Source: a virus
Length of the DNA stretch: 64,000 nt
IMG/VR virus record: IMGVR_UViG_3300035698_013504
Location: 62,001-126,000 of that record
Direction: 5' to 3' (one strand)
Below the pieces are notes generated by a model that ran no database searches, was not told the origin of the DNA, and worked only from the letters and a program-made list of their open reading frames with translations. Each line of letters starts with the position of its first letter. Position 1 is the stretch's first letter. Of the stretch, positions 1 through 7,002 are shown in pieces. The position numbers and the translations under genes are program-made.

Positions 1-375
1 GTACCTAAGGGTCTCCTCCCGCTGGTGGTGTCCTTTGTCAAGCAGTCCAGTGCCCTGCTTAGGGAAGCTGGAGAGACGATGGAAGCCGGTCAGGAGAAGA
101 CTGCCGCCGTACAAGAGGCTCTTACACAGAAGGCTGCTGCCGCTGTGAAAGAGTGTATTGAAAGCGGGTTGATGTCAGACGCAGCTAAGGAAAGCGCCAT
201 CGGCACGTTGTCGACGGATCATGCTACCGCGCTGGCGTCGTTGGAAAAGGTTGCTCGAGATATCCGCCCCTTCTCTACAGGTGGACCTTCGCCTCGCTCG
301 GGTGACGATGGCGGTACCGACGGTAAGTCGGCTGCCGATTCACAATTCGAACAAAAACTTGGCTTCACCGGTTAA
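1..375 (+). CDS. 3' end of a small helical virion assembly protein (partial)
   Basis: The reading frame is open to the left edge, so the true start lies outside the window; an internal GTG at 25 is not needed as a start. The visible 124 residues are Ala/Glu/Lys-rich and predicted helical, followed by a Gly/Ser/Asp-rich tail. It sits just before the decoration and major capsid genes, a place where phages keep the prohead protease, scaffold or core proteins, so a scaffold-like role is possible. No family motif was recognised. The stop codon lies inside a 16-bp perfect palindrome. Confidence 0.6.
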   Translation, partial: VPKGLLPLVVSFVKQSSALLREAGETMEAGQEKTAAVQEALTQKAAAAVKECIESGLMSDAAKESAIGTLSTDHATALASLEKVARDIRPFSTGGPSPRSGDDGGTDGKSAADSQFEQKLGFTG

Positions 376-384
376 CGTTAACCG
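369..384. repeat. 16-bp perfect palindrome over a stop codon
   Basis: CGGTTAACGTTAACCG reads the same on both strands and includes the TAA stop of the upstream gene. A weaker hairpin (GTTGAG at 385-390 with CTCAAC at 397-402) follows at once. Function unknown; it could be a protein-binding site or only a compact stop region. Confidence 0.5.
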
Positions 385-418
385 TTGAGTCATTCCCTCA
401 ACAAGGAGGAATTAAGGT

Positions 419-946
419 ATGCCTGGCGACATGACCCCCGGACAAATGTACGATCACGAGCTTAACCCCACGAAGGGGTGGCCGTCTCCGTACGCTATCG
501 ATTACGCCGCAGCGGTCTCGGCCTCCGAGACCAATACGATTCAAGCTGGTATGGGCTGCTACCTGGACGCCAATGGCGAATTCAGGCTTGGTAGCTCCGC
601 CGGTGCTGTCACGATCCTCATGCTTCAGAACGTGAATGACTTCGATGCGAACTCCGACGTCGGCAACATCTCCGGCGGCGTAATGAGCGGCTTGCCCTGT
701 GTGGCCAGCTACGAAGTCTGGACGACCGAGTTCGTCGCTGGTAACTACGCCCCCAACGATTACCTCAAGATCGAAACCGCCGCTGGTAACATCGGCAAGG
801 TCACTGAAGGCAACGCCTACATCGACCAGATCTGTGGTATCGTCTCGTTGGGTACGTTCAGCAACGAGCACCAGGTCAGCGTCCTGCAGTTCTGGACCTA
901 TCACCTGCCGCCCATGAGTACGTCGAGCTCGTCTAGCTCCGCGTAG
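419..946 (+). CDS. Probable capsid decoration / head-stabilising protein
   Basis: 175 residues, ATG preceded by AAGGAGGA at 402-409. It lies directly upstream of the major capsid gene, the usual place of a decoration protein. The body (about residues 20-165) is beta-rich with many Gly/Ala/Val and patterns such as AGMGCYLDANGEF and GVMSGLPCVASYEV, typical of small surface-exposed capsid proteins. The last residues are a short Ser run, the first example of the Ser-tail/linker habit seen in many virion genes here. A strong hairpin follows the stop. The decoration role is inferred from position and size. Confidence 0.65.
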   Translation: MPGDMTPGQMYDHELNPTKGWPSPYAIDYAAAVSASETNTIQAGMGCYLDANGEFRLGSSAGAVTILMLQNVNDFDANSDVGNISGGVMSGLPCVASYEVWTTEFVAGNYAPNDYLKIETAAGNIGKVTEGNAYIDQICGIVSLGTFSNEHQVSVLQFWTYHLPPMSTSSSSSSA

Positions 947-961
947 CCGTTTCACAATCAG

Positions 962-1003
962 CCCGGAGACCGCTAGTCCCAGATAAGTGGAGCGGTCTCC
1001 GGG
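962..1003 (+). terminator. Strong hairpin between decoration and capsid genes
   Basis: CCCGGAGACCGCT (962-974) pairs perfectly with AGCGGTCTCCGGG (991-1003): a 13-bp stem with a 16-nt loop. No T tract follows, so it may be an RNA-processing or stability hairpin rather than a full intrinsic terminator. Confidence 0.75.
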
Positions 1004-1016
1004 AGTCACACGACAA

Positions 1017-1034
1017 TAGTGACACGTTACTAAC
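1017..1034 (+). promoter_or_regulatory. Copy of the recurring TAG..CGTTAC element
   Basis: TAGTGACACGTTACTAAC, 26 nt upstream of the capsid gene start and just after the hairpin. Its closest relative in the window is at 29282 (14 of 18 bases); more distant copies are at 9713, 48431 and 50926. It could be a phage promoter element. Confidence 0.4.
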
Positions 1035-1059
1035 GTCGTAAACAGAAGGAGTAAAAGAG

Positions 1060-1985
1060 ATGCCCGACCCGACCGCCAAAATGGTCAACGAGGCACTTCT
1101 GGACCGCCTCGCAGACGACGGCATGAAGAAGGAAGCGCAAGACGCCGTCACGGACTACGTTCGCATGAGAGTTCGTGAAGACGGCTTCCTCCGCCGTATT
1201 ATGAATCCCGTCCAGATCAGCAACGATCAGCTCGACCGTCAGGTCGACACCGACAAGCCGGTGAAGATCGTCGACATGGAGCCGGACAGCCCGGCCGCCC
1301 AGAGTGTTCCGTTCGCGACTCTGCCCTCCAACCGCTACATCCGCGGTCGGAGATGTCGAGTTATGTTCGACCGGATCGAAACTCCCCGCTTCACTAAGGA
1401 TGTTACCGAGCTCCGTACGTACGACATGGACATCCGTCAGGTCCTGTCGGACAACGCGATCAAGGACGTCCTGGCCGAAGAGGATGGCAAGTTGTTGCGG
1501 CCATCACGCAGATTCTCGGTTCGCAGGGAGCCACGGTCACCGAGACCGGCAGTATTCAGTGGCAGGCCATCAGTGGCGGTATCACCCGCGACACCATCGC
1601 CGACGCCATGAAGATTCTCCCCTCCACCCCGAGTCACCTTAACTGCGCGACCGTCCTGGTGAACAACATCACCATCTGGGACATCGTGAAGTGGGAACGG
1701 CCCGAAGTTGGTGGCGATCTCGCACAGGAAATCCTGATCAACGGTTTCGCCGAGCGTACCCTCATGGGTTGCCGGTGGATCATCACGATCAAGACTTCGC
1801 TCGTCCCGACGAACACTATCTTCCAGTTTGCCGAACCGAAGTTTATCGGCAAATTTTTCGTTTTGGAAGATACGACGATGTACATCGACAGAAAAGCTTT
1901 CATGCTCGAGTTCTTCGCCTATGAAGAGATCGGTTGCACGATCGCCAATGTCGCTTCCGTAGCTCGCGCCGACTTCACGGCGTAA
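1060..1985 (+). CDS. Major capsid protein (one-base frameshift in the sequence)
   Basis: The N-terminal part (1060 to about 1491) and the C-terminal part (from about 1492) are in different frames. The first ends in the normal capsid context ...EEDGK and the second resumes with VAAITQILGSQ, giving one continuous protein of about 308 residues if one T is added in the TT at 1492-1493 (AAG TTT GTT GCG). The segment '..EEDGKF..' and the acidic/aromatic C-terminal half fit an HK97-fold capsid protein of large myoviruses. SD AGAAGGAG lies at about 1045-1052. The original frame runs on as a nonsense tail to 1611. I see no slippery heptamer, so a sequencing indel is more likely than programmed frameshifting. 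Confidence 0.8.
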
Positions 1986-2010
1986 GCGGCGAACACGCCA
2001 AGACTCAGCC

Positions 2011-2042
2011 CGGTAAGGGGGCGGGGAAACCCGCCCTTACCG
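2011..2042 (+). terminator. GAAA-capped hairpin after the capsid gene
   Basis: CGGTAAGGG..GCGGG, a GAAA tetraloop and CCCGCCCTTACCG form a long stem with a two-G bulge on the left arm. It sits in the 80-nt gap after the major capsid gene. There is no T tract, so processing, stabilisation or partial termination are all possible. Confidence 0.7.
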
Positions 2043-2065
2043 AACTCATACTAAGGAGTACCGAG

Positions 2066-2407
2066 ATGTCCCAGGAACAGGACGCAGCCCTCGACGCTCT
2101 TCAGACGATTTCCGCTCAGGTCTATGTCCCGCGCTTCCTCGAGAAGTGTGCGGAACTCGGTGTCCCTATCGACAACGAGCAGGCCCTGGAAACCGCTTTG
2201 GAGACCACGGCTCTCCTGAAGATGGGGCAAGCTGAAGAGTCGACGTCTTTGATCCAGCGCGGTGCTGACGCCCTCCGTAAAAACGCGGGCGTTCCCACTG
2301 CTCAGGTTCAGGAGAAGGTCGCATCTGATGCGAGCCTCGTAGATCAGGTTATTGCCAATCCCAGTATCAGCGCCGCCCTCGACACTCTAAGGGCCGCCGC
2401 AAGCTAA
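2066..2407 (+). CDS. Small helical capsid-region protein
   Basis: 113 residues from ATG at 2066 with SD AAGGAG at 2053-2058; a longer in-frame extension upstream runs through the hairpin and is rejected. The protein is Ala/Gln/Glu/Leu-rich, almost fully helical, without Trp. Its place just behind the major capsid gene suggests an assembly or neck-related head protein. No family was recognised. Confidence 0.75.
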   Translation: MSQEQDAALDALQTISAQVYVPRFLEKCAELGVPIDNEQALETALETTALLKMGQAEESTSLIQRGADALRKNAGVPTAQVQEKVASDASLVDQVIANPSISAALDTLRAAAS

Positions 2408-2423
2408 GCAAGGACGGAGAAGC

Positions 2424-2795
2424 ATGCCAGGTGCAAAGTCACATGATTTCGATATCACGTATATGACCGCGCGCGTGTCGAACCGTACAGCCACATCTGC
2501 TGACGGGGCCGCGTCCTCGATTGCTGAGCAGATTACGCTGTCGACGGCCCGACACGGGTACAACGGTCGTATCTTCGTTGCCGCTACCTTTCCGGGTGCG
2601 GTAACGGCTGCGACAGTTGAACTCCACCTGGATGTGCTTGGTGACGATTCTGTATGGGCTTTGGTCGAGTCGGCAACGATTTCGGGTTCAACGCTTATCC
2701 AGTTCACCGACCTTCCTCCGGGTGTGTACGTCGTCCGGTTAGCCGCTATGACCGGTAGTGGAACTATCACGTTCTATGAGCAGCATACGGCGTAA
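2424..2795 (+). CDS. Small beta-rich virion protein
   Basis: 123 residues, ATG with GGACGGAG upstream (2411-2418), 16 nt after the previous stop. The sequence alternates hydrophobic and Thr/Ser residues (VELHLDVLGDDSVWALVE, GVYVVRLAAM), typical of a small beta-sandwich. It is the last gene before a clear terminator and closes the capsid block. Likely a minor capsid or head-fibre protein; no homolog recognised. Confidence 0.7.
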   Translation: MPGAKSHDFDITYMTARVSNRTATSADGAASSIAEQITLSTARHGYNGRIFVAATFPGAVTAATVELHLDVLGDDSVWALVESATISGSTLIQFTDLPPGVYVVRLAAMTGSGTITFYEQHTA

Positions 2796-2820
2796 AGAGT
2801 TCGCTTCAAACGTTAATCCC

Positions 2821-2859
2821 GGGGCGGCTAGGATACTCTCTTAGCCGTCCCTTCTTTCT
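2821..2859 (+). terminator. Intrinsic terminator closing the capsid block
   Basis: GGGGCGGCTA (2821-2830) pairs with TAGCCGTCCC (2842-2851), ten pairs including one G-U, with an 11-nt loop, followed by TTCTTTCT. This is the best intrinsic terminator seen in the window. Confidence 0.8.
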
Positions 2860-2871
2860 AGAGGCGACAGG

Positions 2872-3267
2872 ATGAAACCGCAAACGTCGATGTCACGCGA
2901 GCGTGAGATAGGTATTGGCATCGCCGACGCCATCAGCACGGGCGATCAGGGGCCGTGGTCAGCGCCTATGCGGCGCACGGGCCGCGTTACCGCAGTTACC
3001 GCGAGTGTAAAGACGCCGTCCTCAGGGGCGGCTGTCGCCATTGCGGTCGAGATTAGCCACAACAACGGTCAAACCTGGACGAGCGTATTTACCACCAACC
3101 TGACGATTGACTCCGCGGAGAGATCCTCAGTATCGGCGGCAACACCCTATGTTATCAACGCGAACGCCAGCATCTACGCCTCTGGTGGCATCCTGCGTAT
3201 CAATATCATAGCCGCGGGCACAAACACCAGCGGCTTAAGCGTGCAAATCCACACGCTGGAGGATTAA
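2872..3267 (+). CDS. Small beta-sandwich virion protein, paralog of the gene at 3968
   Basis: 131 residues starting right after the terminator. The core GPWSAP...SHNNGQTWTSVFTTNLTID matches the gene at 3968 (SPWSGP...SSDNGATWTSIFTTTLTID), so the two are duplicates that flank the lipoprotein-like gene between them. The N-GA/Q-TWTS pattern resembles sialidase/BNR-like or carbohydrate-binding beta folds, but only one such motif is present. A surface-exposed virion role is inferred. Confidence 0.7.
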   Translation: MKPQTSMSREREIGIGIADAISTGDQGPWSAPMRRTGRVTAVTASVKTPSSGAAVAIAVEISHNNGQTWTSVFTTNLTIDSAERSSVSAATPYVINANASIYASGGILRINIIAAGTNTSGLSVQIHTLED

Positions 3268-3269
3268 CG

Positions 3270-3968
3270 GTGGCACGGCACTTCAGAAACCCGCCGATCG
3301 TTCTAATTTGCACCCTGCTGCTACTCTTCGCAGGATGCTCTATGTTTTACGACAGTTACGTCAAAACTCCCACCGCTAGCTTCAAAGAGAAGTCTAAGAC
3401 CACGTTTCCCAGCGGCAAAGTTGAAGAGAAGGAGACGGAGACCAAAGCGGGCGGCGGGGTGTTTAAGGGTGATGCCGCGAAGAAGCTGAAGATCGGTAAG
3501 GTACAGGTAGATAAGGCCGGGGCAAAGACAGACCCATCCACTTTTGAGCAGTGGAAGCAGAAGGTTAAGGGTAAAGAGGTCTACATCCTTTACGGCGCCT
3601 GCGGACTCGTTATGGTAGTGGGTTGCGTTTTAGGGTATTATGCAGGTAGCTGGAAACTCAGCGTCGTAATCTGCGCCGGTGCAGGCGCGGGGATGGGAAC
3701 GATAGTTCTCTTCGAGGAGTACCCCTGGGTGGTTCTTCTTCCGGTTGCGTTCTTTATCGCGGCCGGAGTGTTCCTCTTGTGGCACCTCGCACGCGGTAAG
3801 TCGATTGTTCGCACCCTAGGTGTGGTCACCGGCGCCCTTGAAGACTTGGAGGACGACGACCCAAGAGCTGCTAAAGCCGCGAAGAAGAACATCCGTAGAC
3901 GTGCAGGATCGAAGGAATCGCTGGTCAAGCGCGATATCACAGTGGTTAAAAGGAAGTTGAGGATATAA
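3270..3968 (+). CDS. Putative lipoprotein with three membrane segments
   Basis: 232 residues, GTG start 2 nt after the previous stop, SD CTGGAGGA at 3257-3264. The N-terminus is a signal-like hydrophobic stretch (residues 9-22) ending in LFAGC, a lipobox with Cys23. A charged Lys/Glu region follows, then three hydrophobic segments at about residues 104-122, 128-148 and 152-172, and a basic, partly coiled C-terminus. It overlaps the next gene by one base (TAATG). A role in the host envelope (lysis, superinfection exclusion or membrane-anchored injection) is possible; the sequence does not decide between them. Confidence 0.65.
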   Translation: MARHFRNPPIVLICTLLLLFAGCSMFYDSYVKTPTASFKEKSKTTFPSGKVEEKETETKAGGGVFKGDAAKKLKIGKVQVDKAGAKTDPSTFEQWKQKVKGKEVYILYGACGLVMVVGCVLGYYAGSWKLSVVICAGAGAGMGTIVLFEEYPWVVLLPVAFFIAAGVFLLWHLARGKSIVRTLGVVTGALEDLEDDDPRAAKAAKKNIRRRAGSKESLVKRDITVVKRKLRI

Positions 3969-4465
3969 TGGCTGATCGTCCGGCACTCATTTTACGCGAT
4001 ACCACTCAGTCGAGCATTAAGACGGGTGACCGCCTCGTCGACGCTGACGGCGTCCCCTACTCGCAGGGCGGTCAACGTCTTGTTGGTTTCGCGGCCAACG
4101 GCGCCTTTGCTACCGGCGATATCTCCCCGTGGTCCGGGCCGCTTTTGATTGCAGCAGCGACCGTAGATAGCGTCTCGGCATGTGTTAAGTCCGCGGCAAC
4201 GACTAATCCTGTTGAAATCGACGTGTTGATCAGCTCAGATAACGGCGCGACGTGGACATCTATCTTCACGACTACATTAACGATCGACGCCAGCGAGTTA
4301 ACGTCTACTACGGCCGCCGTACCCGCTGTAATCGATACGGCAAACAACACCATCAACGCTACAGACATGCTCCGTATTAATGTAGACGTTGCTGACGATG
4401 CAGAGGATCTTACCGTACAAATCGGTCTTGTGGACACAGCGTCGTCATCGTCGAGCTCGGCATAG
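3968..4465 (+). CDS. Small beta-sandwich virion protein with Ser tail
   Basis: 165 residues. The central region (about residues 50-120) is a paralog of the 131-residue protein at 2872, sharing WTSxFTTxLTID. The N-terminus is longer (residues 1-45) and the C-terminus ends in a short Ser run. Translation is coupled to the lipoprotein gene by a one-base overlap. It is followed after 15 nt by the giant LamG/Cys-repeat gene and is probably co-expressed with it. Confidence 0.7.
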   Translation: MADRPALILRDTTQSSIKTGDRLVDADGVPYSQGGQRLVGFAANGAFATGDISPWSGPLLIAAATVDSVSACVKSAATTNPVEIDVLISSDNGATWTSIFTTTLTIDASELTSTTAAVPAVIDTANNTINATDMLRINVDVADDAEDLTVQIGLVDTASSSSSSA

Positions 4466-4480
4466 AGGAGACTGACAGCT

Positions 4481-6982
4481 TTGTTATCATTCTTGGTCAA
4501 CTTCAGCGCAACGTCTTCCTCGAGTTCTTCGAGTAGCAACAGCTCGTCTTCAAGTAGCTGGAGTTCCTCGTCTTCGTCTAGTAGCTGGAGTTCCTCGTCT
4601 TCGTCAAGCAGCTGGAGCTCATCCTCTAGCAGCTCCTCCGACAGCAGCTCGTCGAGTAGCTGGAGTTCATCCTCTAGCAGCTCGTCTGACAGCAGCTCGT
4701 CGAGCTCGTCCTCTTGGAGTTCATCCTCGAGTAGCTCGAGTTACTCCACTGGCGCGGACCCGAACCTGGTGTTGTTCCTCCAGGCAGAAGGCGCGGATAA
4801 CGCCCGCGCGATTACCGACGACTCGATGTACGTGCATAGTGTCTACCCGCACGGTGAGCTGGACATAACAACAGATACGGCCGCCCTCGGTACCAGCGCC
4901 ATCTACTTTGACGGTAACACGCAAGAGCTCGTTACCTCACCAGACAGCACTGACTGGAACTTCAGCGGTGACTTCACCATTGAATGTTACGTGCGCTTTG
5001 AGGGCAACTCGATCGCGCAGAACCGCGGATTCCTTGCTCAGTACAAGAACAACACGAACTGTGATGCGCCGGATGCCGCATGGATGTTCTGCTTCCACTC
5101 GACTAAGGGGCTCTCATTCACCGCGTGGGATGGCGACACCGACAGTTACGTTATTCAGCAGCCCAACAACTCCGGCTGGGCCCTTAGCACATGGTACAAG
5201 ATCGCCGTTACACGCGAAGGCAATACTTGGAAGCTCTTCAGAGACACTACAGAGGTTGCTGTTGCAACCGACGCCCGCGTCCTTGAAGACGTGGCGGGTC
5301 CGCTTTACATTGGTAACTACGCTCCCACGAACAGTACGTGGAACTGGCAGGGTTACATGGACCACATCCGTGTCTGGAAGGGTGTCGCGCAGAATGAGGG
5401 TAACAGCTCCTCCAGCAGTAGCTCGTCTTACAGCGACGGTTGCCTGCCTCCTGGCTCAGGACCTTGTAACTTCTGCGATGAGGGTATCTGCGATACGTGC
5501 GACGAAGGCCCGTGCTGCACCGTCGACGAAATGGGCTGCATGTTCTGCGATCAGGGCGCTTGCTCCTCCTGTGACGAAGGCCTCTGCACTTCCTGTGACG
5601 AGGGTTCGTGTACTCGTTGTGACGAGAGTTTCTGTATGTCTTACGACGACCCGGTACTGGGCGCCTGTAACTTCTGCGATGACGGCAAGTGCTCCAGCAC
5701 CGACGAAGGTTCTTGCCGCCGCTGCGACGAGGCCGGGTGTACCCGTTGTGACGAAGCTCTCTGCACCGGCTGCGATGAAGGCCTTTGCACCGTAGCTGAC
5801 TCCGGTCGCTGCGTAGTCTGCGATGAGGGTACTTGCGCCAACTGTGACGAAGCTCTTGGTGGCGCCAACTGCTCAAGTTGTGACGAGAGTCCCTGTATCA
5901 GCTGTGATGAGACCAAGTGGAAGTGCCACAACTGTGACGAGGGTCTCTGCTCCAGGTGTGACCAGGGCGCTTGCTCCTCCTGTGATGAAGGCGCCTGCTC
6001 TAGCGCAGACGGCGGTTGCTGTACAAATACGGACGCAGGCGCATGTAACAACTGCGACGAGAACGAATGTTACCAGTGTGACGAAGTCGGCGGTTGTGCT
6101 GTCTGCGACGAGGGTTGCACTTCTTGTGACGAGGGCTGGTGTGGCACTTGTGACGAGGGTGACTGCAACCAGTGCGACGACGGCCCTTGCACTAGCTGTG
6201 ACGAAGGTCCTTGCATCAACGGCGACCAGGGCTTCTGCTCTGCGACCGACATCGGCCCGTGTCAGAGCTGTGACGAGGGTCCCTGCCTCCTCTGCGATGA
6301 GGGCGCCTGCACCAACGCCGATTACAACGAATGCTACCAGTGCGATGAAGAAGTCGGCTGCCCGTGGTGCGATGACGGCGGCTGCGACGTCTGCGATGAG
6401 GGATGTACCTACTGCGATGAAGGTCCCTGTATCAGCTGTGACGAAGCTGACTGCGACTCGTGTGACGAGGGTGACTGCGTCGCCTGTGACGAAGGCGCCT
6501 GCACTAACGGTGACAACGGCGCCTGCTCCAATTGTGACGAGGGTGTTTGCACGAACGGTGATCAGGGTACCTGTACCAACGGTGACCAGGGTGTTTGCTA
6601 CCAGTGCGATGAAAACGGCGGATGTACAGCCTGCGACGAAGGTTGCGCATCTTGTGACGAAGGCGACTGTACCAGTTGTGACGAGGGCGCTTGTAGCGTG
6701 GCTGACGCTGGCGCATGCTCGAGCTGCGACGAGGGCGCTTGTAGTTCCTGTGACCAGGGTGGTTGTGCCTCCTGCGACCAGGGCTGGTGTGGTACGTGTG
6801 ACGAAGGCGCCTGCAGCATGTGTGACGACGGACTTTGCACTTCGACGGATGAAGGTCCGTGTACCGTCTGTGACGAAGGTATGTGTGGTTCATGCGACGA
6901 GGGCTGGTGTGGTTCCTGCGACGAGGGTCCCTGCTCTCAGTGCGATGACGGCCTCTGTGCCGCCTGCGATGAATTCCCTTAA
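4481..6982 (+). CDS. Giant LamG protein with poly-Ser stalk and 62 C-X3-D repeats
   Basis: 833 residues from a TTG start (4481) with SD GAGGAG at 4465-4470. Domains in order: short hydrophobic N-terminus; Ser-rich stalk (about residues 11-87) broken every 7-9 residues by Trp, Asp or Tyr; LamG/concanavalin-like jelly roll (about 92-306, with FDGNTQELVTSPDS, FTIECYVRF, WYKIAVTREGNTWKLFRD, LYIGNY); second short Ser linker; then from residue 329 to the end 62 units of consensus C-x-x-C-D-E-G-x. Cys1 and Asp5 are present in all 62 units. Cys4 is replaced in 14 units by A, T, G, V or Y. The radical SAM gene starts 20 nt downstream. Likely a fibre or adhesin-like virion protein; the Cys repeats may be crosslinked, metal-binding or disulfide-bonded. 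Confidence 0.85.
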   Translation: MLSFLVNFSATSSSSSSSSNSSSSSSWSSSSSSSSWSSSSSSSSWSSSSSSSSDSSSSSSWSSSSSSSSDSSSSSSSSWSSSSSSSSYSTGADPNLVLFLQAEGADNARAITDDSMYVHSVYPHGELDITTDTAALGTSAIYFDGNTQELVTSPDSTDWNFSGDFTIECYVRFEGNSIAQNRGFLAQYKNNTNCDAPDAAWMFCFHSTKGLSFTAWDGDTDSYVIQQPNNSGWALSTWYKIAVTREGNTWKLFRDTTEVAVATDARVLEDVAGPLYIGNYAPTNSTWNWQGYMDHIRVWKGVAQNEGNSSSSSSSSYSDGCLPPGSGPCNFCDEGICDTCDEGPCCTVDEMGCMFCDQGACSSCDEGLCTSCDEGSCTRCDESFCMSYDDPVLGACNFCDDGKCSSTDEGSCRRCDEAGCTRCDEALCTGCDEGLCTVADSGRCVVCDEGTCANCDEALGGANCSSCDESPCISCDETKWKCHNCDEGLCSRCDQGACSSCDEGACSSADGGCCTNTDAGACNNCDENECYQCDEVGGCAVCDEGCTSCDEGWCGTCDEGDCNQCDDGPCTSCDEGPCINGDQGFCSATDIGPCQSCDEGPCLLCDEGACTNADYNECYQCDEEVGCPWCDDGGCDVCDEGCTYCDEGPCISCDEADCDSCDEGDCVACDEGACTNGDNGACSNCDEGVCTNGDQGTCTNGDQGVCYQCDENGGCTACDEGCASCDEGDCTSCDEGACSVADAGACSSCDEGACSSCDQGGCASCDQGWCGTCDEGACSMCDDGLCTSTDEGPCTVCDEGMCGSCDEGWCGSCDEGPCSQCDDGLCAACDEFP
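4514..4740 (+). repeat. Poly-Ser coding tract (stalk of the LamG protein)
   Basis: About 75 codons, nearly all Ser, using TCN and AGY codons in mixture. Trp/Asp/Tyr codons interrupt at 7-9 codon spacing. The codon mixture means the DNA is not a simple short tandem repeat. Confidence 0.85.
5465..6979 (+). repeat. 62-unit coding repeat, 24-nt period, 264-nt super-repeat
   Basis: The basic unit is eight codons (Cys-x-x-Cys-Asp-Glu-Gly-x), with a few units of 7 or 9-12 codons. A distinctive CYQCDE unit occurs at 6068, 6332 and 6596, exactly 264 nt (88 codons, 11 units) apart, showing growth by duplication of an 11-unit block. Confidence 0.85.
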
Positions 6983-7002
6983 CCTAGATGGAGACCGATG
7001 GC

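Noticed and set aside
1486-1500. Programmed -1 frameshift in the capsid gene
   Set aside because: No slippery heptamer fits the reading frame at the junction; a single missing T explains it better.
2872-3267. Sialidase/BNR-repeat enzyme
   Set aside because: Only one Asp/Asn-G-x-TW-like element is present and no catalytic residues are visible; a small beta-sandwich protein is the safer call.
5465-6979. CRISPR-like regular repeat
   Set aside because: The 24-nt periodicity is continuous coding sequence without unique spacers.
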